A stretch of 64,000 bases of DNA from Marinicauda salina (GTDB lineage Bacteria; Pseudomonadota; Alphaproteobacteria; Caulobacterales; Maricaulaceae): contig NZ_QEXV01000006.1 in assembly GCF_003122085.1 (NCBI RefSeq), positions 62,001 through 126,000 of the forward strand, read 5' to 3'. The notes under the pieces are model-generated. The model did not search any database and was not told the DNA's origin. It saw only the letters and a list, made by a program, of their open reading frames with translations. The first letter of the stretch is position 1. Each line of letters begins with the position of its first letter. Of the stretch, positions 58,571-64,000 are shown piece after piece. The position numbers and the translations under genes are program-made.

Positions 58571-58598
58571 GCATAGCGTCCGCGCCCGCGCTTGGCAA
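58571..58598 (-). promoter_or_regulatory. Promoter of the second tuf gene
   Basis: Minus-strand CTTGCCA (-35 TTGCCA, 58598-58593) and CTATGC (58576-58571), 16 bp apart; CTTG at -35 is typical of strong alphaproteobacterial promoters. The leader would be about 100 nt. The 269-bp divergent gap 58464-58732 also has an 8-base palindrome AAGTACTT (58692-58699) upstream of the plus-strand gene. Confidence 0.6.
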
Positions 58599-58732
58599 GG
58601 GCGAACCCGCCGCCTCGCCCCCGGCGCCGGCCGTTCCCGTTTCCCGCGGCCCGGACCTTGACCTTGTGGCGCATCGATGCTTTGTTTTTCAAAGTACTTG
58701 TTTCATCGCCTCACACATGAAGGACGGCTCCC

Positions 58733-59305
58733 ATGGACGCGCCCACTCTCGACGCCGAGCGTCGCCGGCTGATGCAGGCCAACAAGGCCGGTCTGCCCAT
58801 GCCCGTGGCGGGCCTGCTCGTCTGGGCCGGCCTGGCGTTGGCCGGCCGCATCCTCGCCTATGAACAATGGATGATGCTCAGCTGCGCCAGCCTGGGGCTG
58901 ATCTTCCCCCTCGCCGTGGCGCTCCAGCGCCCGCTGCGCGCGCCGTTCATGAAGACGCGCTCGCCGCTCAACGGCGCGCTCGTCCCCGCAGTCATCAGCG
59001 CCAATCTCCACTGGCCGGTGACAGCCGCGCTGGTCAGCCAGGCGCCCGACCTGTTTCCGCTGGCGCTCGGCCTGTCGACGGCGCCCATCTGGGCGATCGT
59101 CGGCTGGATGTATCAGAGCCGCGTGGGCGTCGCGCACATCGCGCTGCGCACGCTCGGCGTGTGCGCGATCGTCATCGCCCTCCCCGATCCGCAATCCGAA
59201 GCCGTCGCCGTCCCCGCCTTCGTGGCCGCGGTTTATGCGTTCAGCGCGATCGGGTTCTCCCTCGAGCTTGCGCTCCGGGGCCGCGGCCAACCCGAGCCCG
59301 CCTGA
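58733..59305 (+). CDS. Uncharacterised membrane protein, possibly DUF7010-like
   Basis: A 190-residue membrane protein with about five hydrophobic segments (roughly 22-42, 45-63, 85-105, 110-125, 135-180). It starts MDAPTLDAERRRLMQANKAG with a charged amphipathic N terminus. The pattern (short N-terminal helix, then paired helices with a conserved WPVTAALVSQAPDLFPLALG and PIWAIVGWMYQS) recalls the DUF7010 family, but I am not sure of this. Function unknown. The palindrome AAGTACTT about 35 bp upstream could be a regulator site. It converges with the next gene, 17 bp apart. Confidence 0.7.
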   Translation: MDAPTLDAERRRLMQANKAGLPMPVAGLLVWAGLALAGRILAYEQWMMLSCASLGLIFPLAVALQRPLRAPFMKTRSPLNGALVPAVISANLHWPVTAALVSQAPDLFPLALGLSTAPIWAIVGWMYQSRVGVAHIALRTLGVCAIVIALPDPQSEAVAVPAFVAAVYAFSAIGFSLELALRGRGQPEPA

Positions 59306-59322
59306 CGCGCGCGGGTCCGCTC

Positions 59323-60126
59323 TCAGGCCGCCGTCGCCGGGCTCGTCGCCGCCGGGCGGGTCCACCCGAACCAGACCGCAACGGCGCCGATCAGCAGCCC
59401 GGCGGCGATGATCGCGGCTGTGGGCAGCCCGGCGTATGCCTGCAGAAGCCCGCGCCAGGCCTCAACGCCGGCGGCCGCCTCGAAAGCGACGCTCTGCAGC
59501 GCCGCGACCGCAGCGACGATCAGGAAGGGCCGCCCCGCCGGCCGGCTCCGGGAATAGAGGATCAACGCGACGATCACCGTCAGGGCCTGCGTGATGTGCG
59601 TCGAATAGACGAAGCGCGGGAACTCCTCGACCCCAGTGATCGTCAGGCCGGGAACGTAGCGCGAGCACAGGCGCGCGAAGATCGGCCCGAGCAGCAGAAG
59701 CGGCGTCGCCAGCATGTAGCGGGCATGCAGATCGACGTCGGCCCGGTGGCGCAGCGCCCCCGCCGTCAGCCAGGCGAAGGCGGCGAGCGCGAGCACGTCG
59801 ATCGCGCTGAGCCGGATCCCGTACGCAGCGGCGAAGGGGTCGCCGGGGCGCATCTGGAAGGACTCGATGACCATCATCCCGCCGGCGATGAAGGCGGGGA
59901 TCAGCAGGAAGCTAAGCTTGCCGGTCAGGCGGTGGAGCCGTGCATGCCTGTTGTGGATCGACCAGGCCTGCCAGGCGACGAGCCCCATCCACAGCGTCGC
60001 GGTGATGCCGTGGACGTGAAACGCCGTCGGCGCCTCTCCGAGCACCGAGAAATAGCTCGGCCAGAACGCCCAGACGGCGAAGCCGATCAGCCCCAGCACG
60101 TAGAGATAAGCGCGCGGATACGGCAT
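59323..60126 (-). CDS. Uncharacterised multi-pass membrane protein
   Basis: A 267-residue membrane protein with seven or eight hydrophobic segments. Conserved-looking histidines lie in the membrane region: TAFHVHGITATLWMGLVAWQ, HARLHRLTGKLSFLLIPAFI and DLHARYMLATPLLLLGPIFA. His-rich helices of this kind occur in DUF2306-like and cytochrome b561-like proteins, so haem or metal binding is possible, but no function is proven. The start at 60126 has GGGGAG upstream; a GTG at 60144 is less likely. It lies between the second tuf and tRNA-Gly. Confidence 0.75.
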   Translation of the reverse strand: MPYPRAYLYVLGLIGFAVWAFWPSYFSVLGEAPTAFHVHGITATLWMGLVAWQAWSIHNRHARLHRLTGKLSFLLIPAFIAGGMMVIESFQMRPGDPFAAAYGIRLSAIDVLALAAFAWLTAGALRHRADVDLHARYMLATPLLLLGPIFARLCSRYVPGLTITGVEEFPRFVYSTHITQALTVIVALILYSRSRPAGRPFLIVAAVAALQSVAFEAAAGVEAWRGLLQAYAGLPTAAIIAAGLLIGAVAVWFGWTRPAATSPATAA

Positions 60127-60227
60127 CGTCGGCTCCCCGGCCACGAGCTTCGCGTATATTCCATACTACACGAGAATCCCGGCCGGGACGAATGCGTCGC
60201 GCGGCGCGATCAGGCCTTGCGGCGCGC

Positions 60228-60301
60228 TGGAGCGGGCGATCGGAATCGAACCGACATATTCAGCTTGGAAGGCTGACGTTCTACCATTGAACTACGCCCG
60301 C
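60228..60301 (-). tRNA. tRNA-Gly (TCC)
   Basis: A 74-nt tRNA: acceptor GCGGGCG with CGCCCGC, discriminator T, encoded CCA, anticodon loop CTTCCAA with anticodon TCC, and T-arm with GGTTCGATTCC. It lies 150 bp downstream of tRNA-Tyr on the same strand, as in the ancestral tRNA-tuf cluster. Confidence 0.97.
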
Positions 60302-60451
60302 TCTGCGCCGCCGTTCTTGGCGTCATTCCGCGCGGGATGCAAGAGCGCTGAGCCGGAACGTCCGCGTCTCGCGGCTCCGGCGAGACAGCCTTCGCTCGCA
60401 GCCGCTGGCGGGCTTGCCTGGCCGAACCCCGGACCGGATCCGGGGGAAGGC

Positions 60452-60537
60452 TGGTGGAGGGGGTTGGATTCGAACCAACGTAGCCGTAAGGCGCCAGATT
60501 TACAGTCTGGTGGATTTAACCACTCTCCCACCCCTCC
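60452..60537 (-). tRNA. tRNA-Tyr (GTA)
   Basis: An 86-nt class II tRNA: acceptor GGAGGGG with CCCCTCC, anticodon loop CTGTAAA with anticodon GTA, a long variable arm, T-arm with GGTTCGAATCC, discriminator A and an encoded CCA. Confidence 0.97.
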
Positions 60538-60629
60538 AAGGGCGCCTCCCGAAAAAAACCGCCCCGCCGAACGATGTTGCGCTGCTGCGCGCACCGTCCT
60601 AACGAGGCCGCTTCCGGAATCGAGCGCGG

Positions 60630-60658
60630 ACTATACTGATGGCCCCTGAGCGGCGCAA
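60630..60658 (-). promoter_or_regulatory. Promoter of the tRNA-Tyr/tRNA-Gly unit, overlapping rlmB
   Basis: Minus-strand TTGCGC (60658-60653) and TATAGT (60635-60630), 17 bp apart, about 90 bp upstream of tRNA-Tyr. The -35 box lies inside the first codons of the divergent rlmB gene. Confidence 0.55.
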
Positions 60659-61433
60659 CACCGACAAATCCCCTGATGCAGCACGCCGTTCGGGCGCTCA
60701 TGCCGCCCCGTCGGAAGGCTGGATCTGGGGCCGTCATGCGGTCCTCGCCGCACTGGCCAATCCGCGGCGCGAAGTCCGCGCCCTGCACGTCACGCGCAAC
60801 GCCGCAGCCGACCTGCCCGCCGGCGCCGAGCCCGAGATCGATCATCCCGACCGAATCGCGGGCCGCCTGCCCGCCGGCGCCGTCCACCAGGGATTCGCCG
60901 CGCGCGTCGGCGCGCTCGCGCCCGAGCCGCTGCAGGCCGTCGCGGACCCGACCCACGGCGCGCTCGTCGTGCTCGACCAGATCACCGACCCGCACAATGT
61001 GGGCGCGATCTTCCGTTCGGCGGCCGCGTTCGGAGCGCGCGCGATCCTCATGCAGGACCGCAAGTCGCCGCCGCTGTTCGGCGCAGTGTGCAAGGCCGCC
61101 GTCGGCGCGACCGAGATCGTCGGCCATGTCCGCGTGACCAATATCGCCGACACGCTGGCGAGCCTGCGCGAGGCGGGCCGCGTCGCGATCGGCCTTGCGG
61201 GCGACGCCGAGGCCTCGCTGGAGAGCCTCGTCGAGGCGCACGCCGGGCCGGGCCTCGTGATCGCGCTCGGCGCCGAGGACAAGGGCCTGCGCCCGCGCGT
61301 GGCGGATCACTGCGACGCGCTCGCGCGCATCCCGATGAGCCCGCGCATGGAGAGCCTCAACGTCTCCAACGCCGCGGCGATCGCGCTCTACGAGGCGTCC
61401 CGGCGCGACCCGCGCATCAATCCGCGGGATTGA
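60639..61433 (+). CDS. rlmB: 23S rRNA 2'-O-ribose methyltransferase RlmB (TrmH family)
   Basis: SPOUT methyltransferase that modifies G2251 (E. coli numbering) of 23S rRNA. 264 residues: substrate-binding N domain starting at GWIWGRHAVLAALANPRREV, then the three TrmH motifs LVVLDQITDPHNVGAIFRSA, GLVIALGAEDKGLRPRVADH and PMSPRMESLNVSNAAAIALY. The first 25 residues are polar and poorly conserved. No ribosome binding site precedes the ATG, and the tRNA promoter overlaps it, so the true start could be different. It stands next to the tRNA genes in many alphaproteobacteria. Confidence 0.92.
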   Translation: MAPERRNTDKSPDAARRSGAHAAPSEGWIWGRHAVLAALANPRREVRALHVTRNAAADLPAGAEPEIDHPDRIAGRLPAGAVHQGFAARVGALAPEPLQAVADPTHGALVVLDQITDPHNVGAIFRSAAAFGARAILMQDRKSPPLFGAVCKAAVGATEIVGHVRVTNIADTLASLREAGRVAIGLAGDAEASLESLVEAHAGPGLVIALGAEDKGLRPRVADHCDALARIPMSPRMESLNVSNAAAIALYEASRRDPRINPRD

Positions 61434-61491
61434 GCCGCCGCGGCATCGCGGCCCATCGACAGACGCGCGACGCGCGGGTTTGATGTCGCCC

Positions 61492-63150
61492 ATGACGCAT
61501 CTCAATCCCCGCGCCGAGCTCGCCACCCACACCGTCTTCAACCAGTCCGAACCGATGGTCGGGCTGAACCTGTTCGACGCCGACGCCATGCTCCGCGACG
61601 GCGCCGAGCGCGCCGGCGCCGGACCCAACCTGCAGCGCCTGTCGGCGCTGGGCGCGCGCGTCGGCTCCGAGGAGGCGACCGAGTGGGGCCGGCTGGCCAA
61701 CGAGAACCCGCCGAAATTCAAGCCGTTCGATCGCTACGGCCGGCGCATCGACGAGGTCGAGTTCCACCCGGCCTATCACCAGCTCATGGCGCTCGGCCTG
61801 TCGAACGAGGTCTCCTCGATCGCCTGGACGGCGGAATCGGGCGGCCACACCGCCCACGCCGTTCTGCTGATGCTCCAGGGCATGATCGACGCGGGCACGT
61901 GCTGTCCGCTGTCGATGACCTATGCGGCCATCCCCGCCCTGCGCCACGCCGACTGGACCGGCGACTGGATCGAGGGGCTCACCGCAGCGCGCTACGACTC
62001 GCGCTTCATCCCGCATGGCGAGAAGGCCGGCCTCACCCTCGGCATGGCTATGACGGAAAAGCAGGGCGGCTCGGACGTGCGCGCCAACGAGACGACGGCC
62101 CGGGCGCTCGACGCCGACGGCGAGGTCGAGCTCACCGGTCACAAATGGTTCTGTTCCGCGCCGATGTCCGACGGCTTCCTCACGCTGGCCTATGAAGAAG
62201 GCGGCGCGGAAACCGGCCTGTCCTGCTTCCTCGTCCCGCGCTGGCGCCCGGACGGGACGCGCAACGCCATCGAGATCCAGCGCCTGAAGGACAAGCTCGG
62301 CGATCGCTCCAACGCCTCCTCCGAGATCGAGTACAAGCAGGCCTGGGCCAAGCGCGTGGGCGAGCCCGGCCGCGGGGTGCGCACCATCATCGAGATGGTC
62401 AACCACACCCGACTCGACTGCCTGGCGGGCTCGGCGGGCCTGATCCGCCAGGTCGCGGCGATGTCGGTCTGGCACGCCGACCGGCGCGCGGCCTTCCAGC
62501 GCCGGCTCATCGACCAGCCGCTCATGCGCGCCGTGCTGGCCGATCTCGCGCTCGAGGCCGAGGCCGCGCTGGCGCTCGCCTTCCGCGTCACCGAGAGCTT
62601 CGACAGGGCCGAAGCCGACGATCACGAGCGCGCCCTGTCGCGCATCCTCACGCCGATCGCGAAATACTGGATCTGCAAGCGCGCGCCGTATCTCGCCTAC
62701 GAGGCGATGGAGGCCCACGGCGGCGCGGGCTATGTCGAGGAGCACCCCCTGCCCCGAATCTTCCGGCAGAGCCCGCTCAACGCGATCTGGGAGGGCTCGG
62801 GCAACGTCATCGCGCTCGACACGCTGCGCGCGCTCGGCCGCGACGAGAACGCTCGCGAGGCGCTGCGCGCCGAACTCGCCGGCGCGGCGGGCCGCCATCC
62901 CGCGCTCGACGAACGGCTGGCGGGCCTCGAGAAGATGGTCGCCTCCGGGATCGGGGAAGCCGACGCCCGCCGCTTCGCCGAACTCGCCGCCCATGCGCTC
63001 GCCGCCGCAGCGCTCTACCGCGCCGGGCTGGAGCCCGCCGCGGAGGCCTATGTCGCGCGGAAGATCGCGGAGTGCTCGACCATGCTGGGCGCTGGCGAAG
63101 CCGCGATCGACGAGGAGGCGCTCATCGCCCGCGCGCGGCTGTCGTCATGA
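61492..63150 (+). CDS. Acyl-CoA dehydrogenase, AidB-like
   Basis: Flavoprotein of the acyl-CoA dehydrogenase superfamily. About 552 residues, longer than standard enzymes (about 380) and matching AidB-type proteins. Visible are the N-terminal THTVFNQSEPMVGLNLFDAD, the FAD/substrate loop MGMAMTEKQGGSDVRANETT-like (MAMTEKQGGSDVRANETTAR), GHKWFCSAPMSDGFLTLAYE, and EAHGGAGYVEEHPLPRIFRQ in the C-terminal domain. AidB is induced by alkylation damage in E. coli; a role in acyl-CoA oxidation cannot be ruled out. ATGs at 61483 and 61492 are both possible. Its last six bases overlap the convergent gene. Confidence 0.88.
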   Translation: MTHLNPRAELATHTVFNQSEPMVGLNLFDADAMLRDGAERAGAGPNLQRLSALGARVGSEEATEWGRLANENPPKFKPFDRYGRRIDEVEFHPAYHQLMALGLSNEVSSIAWTAESGGHTAHAVLLMLQGMIDAGTCCPLSMTYAAIPALRHADWTGDWIEGLTAARYDSRFIPHGEKAGLTLGMAMTEKQGGSDVRANETTARALDADGEVELTGHKWFCSAPMSDGFLTLAYEEGGAETGLSCFLVPRWRPDGTRNAIEIQRLKDKLGDRSNASSEIEYKQAWAKRVGEPGRGVRTIIEMVNHTRLDCLAGSAGLIRQVAAMSVWHADRRAAFQRRLIDQPLMRAVLADLALEAEAALALAFRVTESFDRAEADDHERALSRILTPIAKYWICKRAPYLAYEAMEAHGGAGYVEEHPLPRIFRQSPLNAIWEGSGNVIALDTLRALGRDENAREALRAELAGAAGRHPALDERLAGLEKMVASGIGEADARRFAELAAHALAAAALYRAGLEPAAEAYVARKIAECSTMLGAGEAAIDEEALIARARLSS

Positions 63151-63738
63151 CCCGGTGAAGCGCTCGGCCAGCCAGCGAGCGTGGAGTTCGGCGCGCTCCT
63201 CCAGGGTTTCCGGGACAGGCTCGCCGCGGCGTTCGCACTCGCGCGCGACGAAACCTTCGAGATCGAGGAAGTCTTCGGGCTCGGCCTCCGCGCCTTCGCC
63301 CTCACCGATCGAGAGATCGCGATAGAGCGCGTAATAGGCGTCGGCGGCGGCCATGTAGGGTTCCGCGCCCTGCTGTTCGAGATAGTCCGCGATCCGGCCG
63401 TCCGCCCCGTAGACGCCTTCGGTCTCGGGATGGGGCGTCATGTGTTCGAAGCGCTCGCCCTGCGACCCCACGATTCGGCCCAGCGGATAGAGCCGGCATA
63501 CCAGCGGGCGGTCGGGATGAACCGTGCAGCCAGCCTCGCCGAGGAAAACGCAGGTCCCGGTCTCGTCGCGCTTCAGCCGGACGCCGTCATCGGTATAGCG
63601 CTCGACGAACTTGGACGCGCTCACGCCCAGCCGGCGCGCAAGCCGGGCGAGTTCATAAGGGTTGATCTGGATGATCTTGCCGCGACAGCACCGATTGCAG
63701 GCGTTGCAGACATAGGAGAACGCGTCGTCGCGCTGCAT
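63145..63738 (-). CDS. YkgJ family cysteine-cluster protein
   Basis: A 197-residue protein with the YkgJ/CxxCxxCC cluster (PF03692). The N-terminal VCNACNRCCRGKIIQINPYE and the second set TCVFLGEAGCTVHPDRPLVC with RLYPLGR provide the cysteines that bind zinc or an iron-sulfur cluster. The C-terminal half is acidic. Function is not established for this family. It lies five bases after the repeat protein at 63744, so both may be in one operon. Confidence 0.88.
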   Translation of the reverse strand: MQRDDAFSYVCNACNRCCRGKIIQINPYELARLARRLGVSASKFVERYTDDGVRLKRDETGTCVFLGEAGCTVHPDRPLVCRLYPLGRIVGSQGERFEHMTPHPETEGVYGADGRIADYLEQQGAEPYMAAADAYYALYRDLSIGEGEGAEAEPEDFLDLEGFVARECERRGEPVPETLEERAELHARWLAERFTGS

Positions 63739-63743
63739 GCGGT

Positions 63744-64000
63744 CTAGCGGTGCGGACCGCCCCCGGCGTCGTGCGGGCCGCCGCCCGCGCCGTCTTCGAC
63801 CGCCTCGCCGTCGACGCCGTCGATCTTGATCTGGCGGCTCTCCGGCTCCTCAATCTTGATCTGACGCGATTCCGGAGACTCGACCTTGAACTGCCGCGAT
63901 TCCCGGAGCGCCTCCGGATCGACCTGCGGCGTCTCCAGCTTGTACTGCATCGACTCGGCGTCGACCTTGTGCTGCCGGGTTTCGGGCTCGCCGATCTTGA
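63744..64000 (-). CDS. Protein with ten-residue repeats, N-terminal part outside the window
   Basis: The C-terminal 84 residues of a longer protein; the frame is open to the window edge. It contains degenerate ten-residue repeats: ESRQFKVESP, ESRQIKIEEP, ESRQIKIDGV, with weaker units before (EPETRQHKVDA, ESMQYKLETP). Charged and hydrophobic residues alternate, as in beta-strand solenoids. The last 20 residues are glycine/histidine-rich (GGGPHDAGGGPHR). I do not recognise the family. An ATG at 63950 exists, but the repeats start upstream of it. Confidence 0.7.
   Translation of the reverse strand, partial: KIGEPETRQHKVDAESMQYKLETPQVDPEALRESRQFKVESPESRQIKIEEPESRQIKIDGVDGEAVEDGAGGGPHDAGGGPHR

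Noticed and set aside
60632-60637. TATACT as a plus-strand -10 box for rlmB
   Set aside because: It lies one base before the ATG, which would put the transcript start inside the gene, and no -35 is well placed; the same bases make a better minus-strand -10 for the tRNAs.

Overview
The window is high-GC DNA with dense, mostly minus-strand coding. The gene families point to an alphaproteobacterium, probably an aquatic one near the Caulobacterales/Hyphomonadaceae/Maricaulales. The grounds are ribosomal gene order (adk between secY and rpsM, and no infA, rpmJ or rpsD at their E. coli places), CTTG-type -35 boxes, DUF805 membrane proteins, a large TonB-dependent receptor and TPR-sulfotransferases. 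The placement below class level is inference from gene content; no search was run.

Region 1 (1-17300) holds metabolism and envelope genes. It has the 3' end of lipB, three tandem DUF805-like membrane proteins, and the biotin-carrying (pccA) and carboxyltransferase (pccB) subunits of a propionyl-CoA-type carboxylase about 9.5 kb apart. It also has a small ion channel, a BetT-like BCCT transporter, a TauD-type dioxygenase, a beta-lactamase-fold lipoprotein, an unrecognised internally duplicated protein, a YncE-like propeller protein and an exported lipoprotein with a methyltransferase fold. A YefM-YoeB toxin-antitoxin pair has its operator inside the promoter. An HtrA-type protease has a striking repeat array upstream. 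REP-like palindromic elements fill three intergenic gaps here.

Region 2 (17366-48235) is one of the longest expression gene blocks of the chromosome, all on the minus strand. Read in the direction of transcription it is trnW-secE-nusG-rplK-rplA-(L10 leader)-rplJ-rplL-rpoB-rpoC-terminator, then rpsL-rpsG-fusA-tuf-S10-spc-alpha genes down to rpoA-rplQ and a strong terminator. The rpsL transcript has a recognisable promoter and a leader with three stem-loops. A hairpin lies between rplL and rpoB.

Region 3 (48299-58465) interrupts the classic tuf-trnW-secE order. Between the second, apparently nucleotide-identical tuf copy and trnW sit a methyltransferase and a 7.9 kb unit bounded by two intrinsic terminators: a 2OG-Fe(II) oxygenase, a TPR-sulfotransferase, a TPR protein with a second oxygenase domain, and a TonB-dependent receptor. 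The receptor has its own promoter with a palindrome in the spacer. This looks like a hydroxylation/sulfation system tied to an outer-membrane receptor, and it is the best candidate here for undescribed biology.

Region 4 (58733-64000) has two uncharacterised membrane proteins, tRNA-Gly and tRNA-Tyr (whose promoter overlaps the start of divergent rlmB), an AidB-like acyl-CoA dehydrogenase, a YkgJ-type cysteine-cluster protein and the end of a protein made of ten-residue repeats. No rRNA genes, insertion sequences, prophage or CRISPR arrays were seen.
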